Under the pieces are notes generated by a model that did not search any database, was not told the DNA's origin, and saw only the letters and a list, made by a program, of their open reading frames with translations. Below are positions 1 through 8,213 of a DNA stretch of 64,000 nucleotides, in pieces; the stretch's first letter is position 1; each line of letters opens with the position of its first letter. The translations under genes were made by a program, and so were the position numbers. This DNA is from Hamadaea sp. (GTDB lineage Bacteria; Actinomycetota; Actinomycetes; Mycobacteriales; Micromonosporaceae). The stretch is taken from the NCBI RefSeq assembly GCF_013362815.1, contig NZ_JABFVK010000037.1:1-64000 (forward strand). Reading direction: 5' to 3'.

Positions 1-54
1 CGCGGCGCACCGCCCCGCGGCGCACAGCCCGCGCCGCGCCGGGTTAGCCGCGCT

Positions 55-107
55 GGTGGTACGCCACGCACCTCACGGCGGCGGGGAAAGGTGCGTGGCG
101 TACCACC
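55..107. terminator. Perfect 19-bp inverted repeat, probable terminator
   Basis: The arms 55-73 (GGTGGTACGCCACGCACCT) and 89-107 are exact reverse complements around a 15-nt loop. The hairpin follows a TAG at 45-47 that may end an Arg/Ala/Pro-rich reading frame entering from the left edge; that fragment is too short to name. No T-tract follows, as is usual in high-GC actinomycetes. A degenerate relative lies at 45866-45918. Confidence 0.6.
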
Positions 108-142
108 GGTGCGGAAGGAGCCGCCGGGGCTATCGTTCGGGC

Positions 143-634
143 GTGGACGTCGTCGTGATTCCCCGGAACGAAGAGCACGTGGCAGCCTGCGTCGAGGCGC
201 TCCGGGAGGTCCACGAGGCGGACGCGTACCCGATCCGGTGGCCCGCCGATCCGGTCGCCTGGCTCAGCCCGGCCGATGCACTGGAGATCCGGGTCGCAGT
301 CCATAATGGACGCGTAGTCGGCCACGCCGTCCTACGCGGGACCAACCCACCCGCGGCGGTACAAGCCCAGATGAAGGGCGAGCCGGCGATGCTGAGCCGC
401 CTGTTCACCACCCCGTCCGTACGCGGAACGGGCGTAGCGCGGCGGCTGGTCGACGAGGTCACAGCGTGGTCCGCTGAGCGTGCGTACCACTTGTTTCTCG
501 ACGTCGCGGACAACGCGCCGGGCGCACGGCGTTTCTACGAGCGGCTCGGCTGGCAGCACGTGCTCACGGAGCGCGCCGACTGGCTGGACGCGGACGGCCG
601 GCCGGCGTTGGTCCACTACTACGTCGCGGGCTGA
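143..634 (+). CDS. GNAT family N-acetyltransferase
   Basis: A 163-residue protein that should transfer an acetyl group from acetyl-CoA to an amine; the substrate cannot be told. The acetyl-CoA loop is seen as VRGTGVARRL in the second half, followed by the typical FYERLGW ending of GNAT domains. I start at GTG 143 rather than the open frame's ATG at 56, because the earlier part lies inside the palindrome 55-107. A TATCGT hexamer at 131-136 stands 6 nt before GTG 143, which fits a leaderless transcript. It appears to be a single-gene unit. Confidence 0.85.
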   Translation: MDVVVIPRNEEHVAACVEALREVHEADAYPIRWPADPVAWLSPADALEIRVAVHNGRVVGHAVLRGTNPPAAVQAQMKGEPAMLSRLFTTPSVRGTGVARRLVDEVTAWSAERAYHLFLDVADNAPGARRFYERLGWQHVLTERADWLDADGRPALVHYYVAG

Positions 635-640
635 ACGGAG

Positions 641-1084
641 TCAGGCGACGCAGAACTCGTTGCCTTCCGGGTCGGCCATCGTGACTCCATAGTGGCCCAC
701 GGTGTCTCCGTCGTGTCGATAAAGGACAGTCGCGCCGAGGTCGACGAGCTGCGCCACCTTGGCGTCCACGCGGGGACGACGCTCCGTCACGGGCACCGAA
801 CGGCCGCCGCCGACCATCACGTCGAGATGCAGGCGGTTCTTGATGGTCTTCTTCTCGGGGACGATCTGGAACCAGATCGACGGCCCGTTTCCGGCCGGGT
901 CTTCGATCCGATCGACGCAGGGGCCGTCGCCCAGCTCCTCGGCCGGCACTCCGACGCTCAGGTAGTAGTCCCGCCAGGTGGCGTGCCCAGGTGGCGGGTC
1001 CTGCGGGCGGTAGTCCAAGGCGGCCGCCCAGAACGGCACCAGGTTGTCCGGTTCGGCACAGTCGATGGTGAGCTGAAATCCCAT
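641..1084 (-). CDS. VOC family (glyoxalase-like) protein
   Basis: A 147-residue protein of the vicinal-oxygen-chelate fold, resembling the Glyoxalase_6 type: N-terminal FQLTIDCAEPDNL with PFWAAALDY, a middle IWFQIVPEKK strand, and a C-terminal DPEGNEFCV motif that is typical of the family. Members include antibiotic-resistance proteins and dioxygenases, but many have no known substrate and no function is inferred here. The start is ATG 1084, with AGGA about 10 nt upstream. It is divergent from the hydrolase at 1143, so the two share a 58-bp promoter region. Confidence 0.85.
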   Translation of the reverse strand: MGFQLTIDCAEPDNLVPFWAAALDYRPQDPPPGHATWRDYYLSVGVPAEELGDGPCVDRIEDPAGNGPSIWFQIVPEKKTIKNRLHLDVMVGGGRSVPVTERRPRVDAKVAQLVDLGATVLYRHDGDTVGHYGVTMADPEGNEFCVA

Positions 1085-1142
1085 GACCAAGATCCTGCCA
1101 AGGGGGACCGACAATTCTCCCGCAACGGCGTACGTTGGCGCG

Positions 1143-1703
1143 ATGGATCGAATCGCTGTTGTGTTTCCCGGCGGACAATTCGGCCCGTACACGGCGTTGC
1201 TGACCTTCGCGGCGGAGGCCGCCGAGCTGCGCGGTGCACGGATCCTTCCGCATATGTGGACCCGGCCTGACGAGCCGCCGACGCTGGCCCTCGACGAGCG
1301 GATGGCCTGGGTGACCGGCGAGGCGAATCCCGTGCTCGACCGGATCGCCACTGAGTCGCCCGGCGCAACGCCGCTGGTCATCGCCAAGTCGCTCGGGACC
1401 TGCGTCATCAGGGAGGCCGCCGAACGAGGGCTGCCCGGAGTCTGGCTGACGCCCTTGTTCAATCAACCCGAGGTCGTCGCCGAGTTCCGCCGGGCCAAGG
1501 CACCGATGTTGCTGATCGGTGGCACCGCCGACCACAGCTGGAACGGTGAGCTCGCGCGCGAGCTGAGCCCGCATGTGCTCGAGATCCCCGACGCCGATCA
1601 CGGCCTGTTCGTGCCGGGTCGGTTGGCGGCGTCGGCCGAGGTGCTGGGACGGGTCGCCACTGCGGTGGAGGACTTCCTCGACACCGTGATCTGGCCGTCC
1701 TAG
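1143..1703 (+). CDS. Small alpha/beta hydrolase
   Basis: A 186-residue protein with the order of an alpha/beta hydrolase: PGGQFGPY near the N-terminus, a nucleophile elbow AKSLGT with Ser83, an acid GGTADHSW with Asp130, and a histidine in DADHGLF at His153. The elbow lacks the usual first glycine (AxSxG instead of GxSxG). Substrate unknown. The start is ATG 1143; a TACGTT hexamer at 1131-1136 lies 6 nt upstream, so the mRNA is probably leaderless. It is divergent from the VOC gene. Confidence 0.75.
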   Translation: MDRIAVVFPGGQFGPYTALLTFAAEAAELRGARILPHMWTRPDEPPTLALDERMAWVTGEANPVLDRIATESPGATPLVIAKSLGTCVIREAAERGLPGVWLTPLFNQPEVVAEFRRAKAPMLLIGGTADHSWNGELARELSPHVLEIPDADHGLFVPGRLAASAEVLGRVATAVEDFLDTVIWPS

Positions 1704-1746
1704 CCGCATGATCGGGGAACGTGACACGACCAGTACGCTCAGCCCC

Positions 1747-2277
1747 GTGACCCCGACCGAGACACGCATCCGCGTGGAGTTCACCGTGCCGCCGAACCGC
1801 GCCGAGCAGCGGCGTGCGTACAAAATCGTCCATCGTGTTTTGTTCCGGATCTTCTTCTGGTTCGCGATCGGTCTGGCGGCCCTGGCTTTCGCGGATGTCG
1901 TGCTCGCTGTCACGTTGCTGCACCGGATTCCGATCGTCGACCTGGCGCTCTTGCTCGTGCTGGCACTCTGGGCCGTGACGTTTCCGCGGCGCTGCGGATC
2001 GCGGAGGCTGCGGGCCGCGCCGCGCTATTTCGCCAACCCCGTGACCTTCGAGATCAGCGAGGTCGAGGCGGGCGAGACGTCCGCGGTCGGCCATCTCTCG
2101 GTCCGGTGGGCGGCCGTCACGTCCGTCGTGGAGACGTCCGAATTCTGGGTCTTGTACGCCGACCGCACTGCCCGTCTTGTGTTACCCCGTCGGCACCTCA
2201 CCGCCACCGACGAGGCGACCGTGCGGGAGTTCATGGTCGGGCGCGGGCTGGTGCCGGAACAAACCTCCGAGGCGTGA
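1747..2277 (+). CDS. YcxB-like two-TM membrane protein
   Basis: About 176 residues. Two adjacent hydrophobic helices (FFWFAIGLAALAFADVVL and IVDLALLLVLALWAV) lie in the first half, followed by a soluble beta-rich domain with the WAAVTSVVETSEFWVLY segment seen in YcxB-like proteins. Function unknown. An in-frame ATG exists at 1708, but TACGCT at 1734-1739 stands 7 nt before GTG 1747, the spacing seen at other apparently leaderless genes here, so I prefer GTG 1747. A second protein of this type is at 25978. Confidence 0.6.
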   Translation: MTPTETRIRVEFTVPPNRAEQRRAYKIVHRVLFRIFFWFAIGLAALAFADVVLAVTLLHRIPIVDLALLLVLALWAVTFPRRCGSRRLRAAPRYFANPVTFEISEVEAGETSAVGHLSVRWAAVTSVVETSEFWVLYADRTARLVLPRRHLTATDEATVREFMVGRGLVPEQTSEA

Positions 2278-2311
2278 CGTTGTCAGGGGTCGAACGAGCT
2301 AGGAGAGTGAC

Positions 2312-2473
2312 ATGGCAGTCGACACCCGCCCGATCGTGAAGCTGCGCTCCACGGCCGGAACCGGATATACGTACGTCACGCGGAAGAACCGCCGCAACGA
2401 CCCCGATCGCCTGGTCGTCCGCAAGTACGACCCGATCGCCAAGCAGCACGTCGAGTTCCGCGAGGAGCGCTGA
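2312..2473 (+). CDS. rpmG: 50S ribosomal protein L33, cysteine-free form
   Basis: A 53-residue protein with [20 protein letters not shown] and [13 protein letters not shown], which is L33. The two CxxC zinc knuckles of the usual actinobacterial L33 are absent: there is no cysteine at all. In actinobacteria such C-minus paralogues are commonly induced by zinc shortage through Zur and are grouped with other C-minus ribosomal genes; here it stands alone and I see no clear Zur palindrome upstream. A good Shine-Dalgarno (AGGAGAG, 2301-2307) precedes ATG 2312. Confidence 0.93.
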   Translation: MAVDTRPIVKLRSTAGTGYTYVTRKNRRNDPDRLVVRKYDPIAKQHVEFREER

Positions 2474-2496
2474 ACCCGTCCGGCTAGGCTGGCCGG

Positions 2497-3000
2497 ATGA
2501 TCGAGATCAAGACCGGCCGTCTGCTGCTGCGCAGCTGGCGTGACGCCGACCTCGACCCGTGGGCCGAGATGAACGCAGACCCCGAGGTCCGCGCGCATCT
2601 CGGCCCTTTGCTGTCGCGGGAGCAGGCCGCGGCCTCGATTCGCTACTTCCAGGAGGGCATCGACCGCGACGGGTTCGGCTTCTGGGCCGTGGAGGTCCTG
2701 GAGACCGGCGAGTTCGTCGGGATGTGTGGTCTGGACGCGGTCGACGAAGAGGCGCCGGTCGACGGGGTCGAGATCGGCTGGCGGCTCGCCCGCTCGGCCT
2801 GGGGTCACGGGTACGCCACCGAGGCCGCACGGGCGGTGCTGGACTACGGCTTCGACCGGCTCGGCCTTGCCGAAATCCTGTCGATCACCGCCGTCGGCAA
2901 TGTGCGTTCGCAGGCCGTCATGCGGCGGCTGGGCATGTCTGCGTACACGGAGTTCGACGACGACGGCGTCCGGCAGGTCGTGTTCCGGAAGTCCCCGTGA
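2497..3000 (+). CDS. RimJ/RimL-type GNAT acetyltransferase
   Basis: A 167-residue GNAT protein. It opens with the TGRLLLRSWRDADL signature of the RimJ/RimL branch, has the acetyl-CoA site RSAWGHGYATEA (the family R/QxxGxG/A loop), and ends with NVRSQAVMRRLGM, the usual C-terminal helix of this branch. The substrate may be a protein N-terminus or a small amine. TAGGCT at 2485-2490 is 6 nt from ATG 2497, suggesting a leaderless message. Its TGA overlaps the GTG of the next gene by four bases, so the two are probably cotranscribed. Confidence 0.87.
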   Translation: MIEIKTGRLLLRSWRDADLDPWAEMNADPEVRAHLGPLLSREQAAASIRYFQEGIDRDGFGFWAVEVLETGEFVGMCGLDAVDEEAPVDGVEIGWRLARSAWGHGYATEAARAVLDYGFDRLGLAEILSITAVGNVRSQAVMRRLGMSAYTEFDDDGVRQVVFRKSP

Positions 3001-3410
3001 CGCGTACGCGGGCGGCCGTCGCCGGCGTCGTGGTGTTGCTGCTTGGGCTCGGCGTACGCGCCTTCACCGCCGGTGCGTTCGCCAAGTACGCCGGAGTGGC
3101 GCTGTACGCGGTCCTCGTCTACTTCCTCGTGTTGGTCGTCGCCCCTCGGGTACGCCCACTGACGGCCGCCGTCGTCGCGCTCGGCTTCTGCTGGGCGGTC
3201 GAGTTCTTCCAGCTCACGCCGATCCCGGCCGAGCTGTCGGACCGGAGCACGGTCGCGCGGCTGGTGCTGGGCAGCACCTTCAACGCCCCTGACCTCCTCT
3301 GGTACGCCGTCGGCATCGGGCTCGCCGCCCTCCTCCACCGGAGCGTGGTCAGGCGAGGCGGGGGAGGTCTTCGAGGCGTACCTCGCCAAGGAGGGGCTGC
3401 CCGCTCGTGA
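2997..3410 (+). CDS. DUF2809 family membrane protein
   Basis: A 137-residue integral membrane protein with about four helices. The WAVEFFQLTPIP segment and the GSTFNAPDLLWYAVGIGLA segment are characteristic of DUF2809, whose function is unknown. The GTG start at 2997 overlaps the preceding stop (GTGA), so translation is probably coupled. The last 62 bases run into the 3' end of the opposing dehydrogenase gene, so its basic, glycine-rich C-terminal tail is encoded antisense to that gene. Confidence 0.8.
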   Translation: MTRTRAAVAGVVVLLLGLGVRAFTAGAFAKYAGVALYAVLVYFLVLVVAPRVRPLTAAVVALGFCWAVEFFQLTPIPAELSDRSTVARLVLGSTFNAPDLLWYAVGIGLAALLHRSVVRRGGGGLRGVPRQGGAARS

Positions 3411-4359
3411 ACCGCTCGACCTCGGCCGTCGCGTACGCGCCGAAGCGGCGTACCTCGCTGCCCTGAACTCCGCCGAGATGCGGCGTGATCAGCACGTTCG
3501 GCAGCTCGAACAGCGGATGGCCGGCCGGAAGCGGTTCGGGGTCGGTGACGTCGAGGATGGCGTCGAGCCGGCCCGCGCGGCATTCGGCTAGCAGTGCCCC
3601 GGTGTCGATGAGCGCGCCCCGGGCGGTGTTGACCACCAATGCGCCGTCCCGCAGGAGTTTCAGCCGGTCGGCGTTGATCAGATGACGCGTCTCCGGCAGC
3701 GCCGGGGCGTGGATCGTCAGCACGTCGCTGCGGCGGCACATGTCGTCGAGGTCGGTGAGCTGCGCGCCCAGTTCGGCGGCGTCGGCCTTGTCGAGGTACG
3801 GATCGGAGACCAGCACCGCGTGCCCGGCGGTCACGAGCCGCCGGATGACGCGGCGGCCGATGCGGGACGCCCCGACGACGCCGACCGTACGCCCGTCGGC
3901 CCCGACGCGCTCACCGAACGCGGGCACTCCGCCGCCCGCGGCGTACCGGCGGGCCAGCGGGATCACCCGCTTGAGGCCGAGCGCGATCGCGGCAGCGGTG
4001 AAGTCGGCGACCGGATCGGCGTTGGCGTCGGCGGCCGACGAGACGAGGATGCCGCGCCGCCACACTTCTTCGGTGACGTGGTGCCGGATCGACCCGGCCG
4101 CGTGGACGACCGCCCGCAGCCGGGGCAGCCGGTCGAGGGACTGCTCGTCCAGCCGGAACGCGTCCCAGGACGTGATCAGCACCGTCACCTCGCCGAGCCG
4201 GTCGTCGTCCGGGCCGAGCACCGCCGGGCCGTCGCCGGGTTCAGCCGCAGACACCAGGTCCAGCCGGTCGGCCAGCCGCGTGAGCAGGTCGGGGGTGAAC
4301 GCCGCCGGGAGCACGTCGGGGCGCATCGAGAAGGCGCCGACCGGGCGGGGGAGAGTCAT
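3349..4359 (-). CDS. D-isomer 2-hydroxyacid dehydrogenase (NAD-dependent)
   Basis: A 336-residue oxidoreductase of the phosphoglycerate/formate dehydrogenase superfamily, reducing 2-oxoacids or oxidising D-2-hydroxyacids. The NAD-binding loop reads VGASRIGRRV (GxSxxG), the substrate/NAD arginine is in NTARGALIDT, and the catalytic histidine is in ITPHLGG. ATG 4359 is chosen because AAGGAG lies just upstream. It is divergent from the sugar ABC transporter; a LacI-type palindrome (4384-4401) lies between them, so it may belong to the same sugar regulon. Substrate not determined. Confidence 0.85.
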   Translation of the reverse strand: MTLPRPVGAFSMRPDVLPAAFTPDLLTRLADRLDLVSAAEPGDGPAVLGPDDDRLGEVTVLITSWDAFRLDEQSLDRLPRLRAVVHAAGSIRHHVTEEVWRRGILVSSAADANADPVADFTAAAIALGLKRVIPLARRYAAGGGVPAFGERVGADGRTVGVVGASRIGRRVIRRLVTAGHAVLVSDPYLDKADAAELGAQLTDLDDMCRRSDVLTIHAPALPETRHLINADRLKLLRDGALVVNTARGALIDTGALLAECRAGRLDAILDVTDPEPLPAGHPLFELPNVLITPHLGGVQGSEVRRFGAYATAEVERFTSGQPLLGEVRLEDLPRLA

Positions 4360-4383
4360 CGTGAGCTGCTCCTTGCGCATTCG

Positions 4384-4401
4384 ACAGAAACCGCTTTCTG
4401 T
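4384..4401. promoter_or_regulatory. LacI-type operator O1
   Basis: ACAGAAACCGCTTTCTGT: a palindrome with arms ACAGAAA/TTTCTGT and the LacI-family core AACCGCTT (4389-4396) centred on CG. It lies 25 bp upstream of the dehydrogenase start on the minus strand. The core has the same AAnCGnTT form as four other sites in this window. Confidence 0.65.
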
Positions 4402-4473
4402 ACGAGCGGCACTGTAATGGCCGTGGTCACACCAGGTCAATGGCGGCTAAGCGCGAACCGAAGATGCGATCTC

Positions 4474-4503
4474 TTGACGTCGGGCTAGTAACCGGTTTAT
4501 GTT
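4474..4503 (+). promoter_or_regulatory. Sugar ABC operon promoter with LacI-type operator O2 in its spacer
   Basis: A -35 TTGACG (4474-4479) and -10 TATGTT (4498-4503) are 18 bp apart. The spacer ends with AACCGGTT (4490-4497), the LacI-family AAnCGnTT core. A repressor bound here would block RNA polymerase directly. The promoter faces the permease gene at 4533. Confidence 0.65.
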
Positions 4504-4532
4504 CTCGGTCACTTGCCGAGGAGGGAGGGGCC

Positions 4533-5525
4533 ATGACGGCCAGCACGATCGCCCGGAATACCGCGGCGGCCGGTGGTGACGGCGCAGGTAAGAAGCCGCC
4601 ACGGGTGCCGCGCGATCGTACGTCACTATGGCGCAAACTGGTACGTGACCGGTTACTGTGGCTGTGCCTCCTGCCCGGTCTGGCGTACTTCCTGATCTTC
4701 CACCTGGGCGCCGCGTTCGGGATGGTCATCGCCTTCACCGACTACTGGCCGGGCATCTCGGTCGCCCAGTCGAACCTCGTCGGCGTCGAGACCTTCCAGA
4801 AGATGTTCGGCGACCCCGACTTCTGGCACGCGGTCGTGAACACCGTGGAGATCTCGCTGCTTCAGCTGGTCTTCTACTTCCCGGTGCCGCTGGGCCTGGC
4901 GCTGCTGCTGCACAGCCTGACGAGCACCACCATCAAGCGACTTGTGCAGAACGTGGTCTACCTGCCGCACTTCATCTCGTGGGTCATCGTCGTGGCGCTG
5001 TTCCAGCAGATCCTGGGCGGCGCGGGCGTGGTCAACGGGTTCCTCGCCGACCACGGTCTGCACACGGTCGACATCATCGGCAATCCCGACGCCTTCAAGC
5101 CATTGCTCATCGCCCAGGTCATCTGGAAGGACTCGGGCTGGGGCACGATTATCTTCCTGGCGGCGCTGGCCCAGGTCGACGACACCCTCTACGAGGCGTC
5201 CGCGATGGACGGGGCCGGACCCTGGCGGCGCTTCTGGCATGTGACGCTGCCCGGCATCCGGTCGGTCATCGTGCTGCTGCTCGTCCTGCGGCTCGGCGAG
5301 GTGCTCTCCGTCGGGTTCGAACAGCTCCTTCTGCAACGGGACGCGGTCGGGCCAGGTGCCGGCGAGATCATCGACACCTACGTCTTCTACAAGAGCCTCG
5401 GCGGCGGAGGCGACTTCCCGCTGGCCGCCGCGGCCGGCATCTTCAAGGGCGTCATCGGCGCGATCCTCGTGTACGCCGCCAACAAGGTCGCCCACCGCCT
5501 CGGCGAGCAGGGGGTCTACCGATGA
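4533..5525 (+). CDS. Carbohydrate ABC transporter permease (LplB/YteP-like)
   Basis: A 330-residue inner-membrane permease of the sugar-importing CUT1 group. After a charged cytoplasmic start it has about six helices beginning with LLWLCLLPGLAYFLIF. The EAA coupling loop is seen as EASAMDGAGPWRRFWHVTLP, which contacts the ATPase. The sequence resembles the LplB/YteP permeases that work with very large binding proteins for oligosaccharides. ATG 4533 follows GAGGAGGGAGGGG. It is the first gene of an operon with 5522 and 6480; no ATPase gene is present. Confidence 0.9.
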   Translation: MTASTIARNTAAAGGDGAGKKPPRVPRDRTSLWRKLVRDRLLWLCLLPGLAYFLIFHLGAAFGMVIAFTDYWPGISVAQSNLVGVETFQKMFGDPDFWHAVVNTVEISLLQLVFYFPVPLGLALLLHSLTSTTIKRLVQNVVYLPHFISWVIVVALFQQILGGAGVVNGFLADHGLHTVDIIGNPDAFKPLLIAQVIWKDSGWGTIIFLAALAQVDDTLYEASAMDGAGPWRRFWHVTLPGIRSVIVLLLVLRLGEVLSVGFEQLLLQRDAVGPGAGEIIDTYVFYKSLGGGGDFPLAAAAGIFKGVIGAILVYAANKVAHRLGEQGVYR

Positions 5526-6430
5526 GCAGCGCTGCGCTGGGCAAGCGGGCGGGCCGGCCCGCCTGGCAGGAGCCGGCCAAGCCGGTGACGAAGGCGGCCA
5601 AGGGCGTCGCCCTGGCGTTCATCTGCCTGCTCGTCCTGGTGCCCTTCCTCGTGGTCATCTCGACCAGCCTGGCCAGCCCGGACGAGGTCGTCGCCAACGG
5701 CGGCTGGGTGCTGTGGCCGGAGCATCCGACGCTGGACGCGTACCGGGACATCTTCCGGGGCGGTCAGGTCACCAAGGCCATCGGCGTCAGCATCGGCGTG
5801 ACTCTGGTGGGCACCCTCGCCAGTCTCGTCGCCACCACCCTGCTGGCGTACGCGTTGAGCCGCCCGCAGCTGGTCGGCGGGCGGAAGATCCTGCTCGGCA
5901 TCCTGTTCACCTTCCTCTTCCCGCCCGGCATGATCCCGGCGTACCTCGTGGTGAAGCAGCTCGGCCTGCTGGACAACTACGCGGCCCTGATCGCGCCCGT
6001 GATGATCAATGTGTTCAACCTGGTGATCGTCCGGGGCTTCATCCAGGGCCTGCCGGAAGAGCTGTTCGAGGCCGCCCGGCTCGACGGCGCCGGCGAATGG
6101 CAGGTGCTCTGGCGCGTCGTGCTGCCGCTGTCCAAGGCAGTGCTGGCCGTCATCGGCCTGTTCTACGCGGTGAGCTACTGGAACGCCTGGTTCCACGCCT
6201 CGATCTATATGTCGGACTCGAAGTTCCCGATCCAGCAGGTGCTGCGGATGTACGTGATCCAGGGCGCTCAGCTGGCCGACCCGTCGGCCGCCGACGCGGC
6301 CGCCGTCTCCGCACCCCAGACGGTCCGGATGGCCGTCGTGATCATCGCGGTCATCCCGATCATCCTCGTCTACCCGTTAGTGCAGCGCTTCTTCGTCCGC
6401 GGCGTGCTGACCGGGGCCATCAAGAGCTGA
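5522..6430 (+). CDS. Carbohydrate ABC transporter permease (LplC/YtcP-like)
   Basis: A 302-residue second permease, partner of the one at 4533. It has about six helices, starting with GVALAFICLLVLVPFLVVIS, and the EAA loop FEAARLDGAGEWQVLWRVVLP. The long loop before the last helices (PIQQVLRMYVIQ) and the ending VQRFFVRGVLTGAIK are typical of LplC/YtcP permeases. ATG 5522 overlaps the previous stop codon (ATGA), so the two subunits should be made in equal amounts. Confidence 0.9.
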   Translation: MSSAALGKRAGRPAWQEPAKPVTKAAKGVALAFICLLVLVPFLVVISTSLASPDEVVANGGWVLWPEHPTLDAYRDIFRGGQVTKAIGVSIGVTLVGTLASLVATTLLAYALSRPQLVGGRKILLGILFTFLFPPGMIPAYLVVKQLGLLDNYAALIAPVMINVFNLVIVRGFIQGLPEELFEAARLDGAGEWQVLWRVVLPLSKAVLAVIGLFYAVSYWNAWFHASIYMSDSKFPIQQVLRMYVIQGAQLADPSAADAAAVSAPQTVRMAVVIIAVIPIILVYPLVQRFFVRGVLTGAIKS

Positions 6431-6479
6431 TCCTCCTCCCCACCCGCTCATTCTCACTGTCGAGAAAGGATCCACCTTC

Positions 6480-8147
6480 ATGTCTTCAGAGCTCTCCCGC
6501 CGCTCTGTGTTCCGGGCGATCGGCCTGGGCGCCACGGCCGTCGCGGTGCCCTCGCTGATCAGCGCCTGCGGTGACGGCAGTGGCGGTGGCGGCGTCGGCA
6601 ACGCCGGCACCGAGCAGGCGGCGTGGCCGACCTATACGGCCGCCAAGGTGCCCGCGCCCGATCTGCCGGGCGACGGCAACGACGTGCAGAACGGCTACAC
6701 GAAGTACCCGTCCCAGGTCGGCACGGCGACCAACGGCAAGCCCGGCGACGGCAGCGTGGTGAAGGCGGTCGTCATCACCTACGGCACCCCGCCCGGTCCC
6801 AAGGAGACCAACAAGTTCCTGCAGGCGGTCAACGAGGCGCTCGGCATCGACCTGCAGCTGACCGTCGTCCCGGACGCCGACTACCAGGCGAAGATGGCGA
6901 CTCTGATGGCCGGGGACGACCTGCCCGACATCATGAACATCGGCGGCGGCTACATCCTGCCACGCGAGGCGGACTTCGTCGCCAGCAAGTGCGCCGACCT
7001 GTCGGAGTATCTGTCCGGTGACGCCGTCAAGGCGTACCCGAACCTGGCGAACATCCCCACCCGGGCCTGGAAGGACATGGGCCGGGTCAAGGGCCGGATC
7101 ATGGGCGTACCGGTCGAGCGGCCCGCGCCGGGCAACATCTTCTTCGCCAACCGGGAGATGTGGAAGGGCGTCGGCGTCGACGACAAGGCGTTCAGCGCCG
7201 GCGGCTGGACCAGCACCGACCTGCTGACCGCCGCCAAGGCGCTCACCAAGGACAAGAAGTACGCCCTCGGCGCGAGCAAGAGCGGCAACTTCGGCCTGGG
7301 CGTGCACGCTCCCGCCTGGGGCGCGCCGAACCTGTGGAAGAACGACGGCGGCACCTTCTCGTCGTACTTCACGACGCCGGAGTTCAAGCAGGCCGTGGCG
7401 TTCATGCGGGACCTGTTCGCGGCGGGCGTGTACTACCCGGACGCGCTGACCGTGTCGCAGGTGGACGCGAAGACCCACTTCGCCGGGCAGATCACCGGCA
7501 GCCTCACCGACGGCTTCGGTGCGTACTCGCAGATGGTCACCTCGGCCAAGGGCGCTTACACCGTCGCCCCGGCACTCCCGTACGCCGGTGGCAGCGCGGG
7601 CGGCAAGATCTTCGCCGCCCGGAGCGTCTTCGGGTACACCGTGCTGAAGAAGGCCGCCCCCGAGCGCATCAAGCTCCTCCTGCGGGTGCTCGACTTCCTC
7701 GCCGCCCCGTTCGGCACCAAGGAGTACGAGCTGGTCCACTACGGCGTCGAGGGCACGCACTTCACCCGGGACGCCGCGGGCAACCCGGTGCAGACCGACC
7801 TCTGGAAGGGCGGGGAGAACAAGACCAACCTGCCCATCACCTACCTCTGCGACGCGCCGCAGGTGCTCTTCTACCCCGGGGTCTCGCCCGAGGCGATCGC
7901 CCTGATGCACTCATTCGAGCAGAAGACCGCCCCGAACCTGGTGCGGAACCCGGCGTACGGCCTGGTCTCGGACACCGCCAGCAAGAGCGAGGCGGCGATC
8001 CGCAAGACGATCACCGACGTGCTGAATTCGGTGGTCATGGGCCGGGCGTCGCTCGACGACTGGGATGCGGCCGTCAAGCGGTACAAGGCCGACGGCGGCG
8101 ACAAGATCGGCGAGGAGTACGGCAAGGAATACGCGGCCTCGAAGTAA
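6480..8147 (+). CDS. Extracellular solute-binding lipoprotein (LplA/LipO-like)
   Basis: A 555-residue substrate-binding protein for the two preceding permeases. The signal combines a twin-arginine motif (Arg7-Arg8 in SRRSVFR) with a lipobox ending at Cys30 (LISAC), so it is probably exported folded by Tat and lipid-anchored. A Gly-rich linker follows. At over 500 residues it fits the large LplA/LipO class that binds oligosaccharides or aldouronates rather than monosaccharides. The gene lies 49 bp after the permease and is followed by a strong hairpin before the fucosidase. Confidence 0.9.
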   Translation: MSSELSRRSVFRAIGLGATAVAVPSLISACGDGSGGGGVGNAGTEQAAWPTYTAAKVPAPDLPGDGNDVQNGYTKYPSQVGTATNGKPGDGSVVKAVVITYGTPPGPKETNKFLQAVNEALGIDLQLTVVPDADYQAKMATLMAGDDLPDIMNIGGGYILPREADFVASKCADLSEYLSGDAVKAYPNLANIPTRAWKDMGRVKGRIMGVPVERPAPGNIFFANREMWKGVGVDDKAFSAGGWTSTDLLTAAKALTKDKKYALGASKSGNFGLGVHAPAWGAPNLWKNDGGTFSSYFTTPEFKQAVAFMRDLFAAGVYYPDALTVSQVDAKTHFAGQITGSLTDGFGAYSQMVTSAKGAYTVAPALPYAGGSAGGKIFAARSVFGYTVLKKAAPERIKLLLRVLDFLAAPFGTKEYELVHYGVEGTHFTRDAAGNPVQTDLWKGGENKTNLPITYLCDAPQVLFYPGVSPEAIALMHSFEQKTAPNLVRNPAYGLVSDTASKSEAAIRKTITDVLNSVVMGRASLDDWDAAVKRYKADGGDKIGEEYGKEYAASK

Positions 8148-8164
8148 ATAAGGACGCGGTAATC

Positions 8165-8194
8165 GGGCGGCGCTGGAACATTCCAGCGCCGCCC
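8165..8194 (+). terminator. 14-bp-arm hairpin after the binding-protein gene
   Basis: Arms GGGCGGCGCTGGAA (8165-8178) and its exact complement (8181-8194) form a stable stem. It sits between the binding-protein gene and the fucosidase gene, so it could terminate most transcripts or protect the upstream mRNA end, leaving lower fucosidase expression. Confidence 0.65.
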
Positions 8195-8213
8195 TCATCG
8201 TGAGGAGGATCGG

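Noticed and set aside
3-47. C-terminal fragment of a gene entering from the left edge (TAG at 45)
   Set aside because: Fourteen low-complexity codons cannot support a call; only the following hairpin hints at a gene end.
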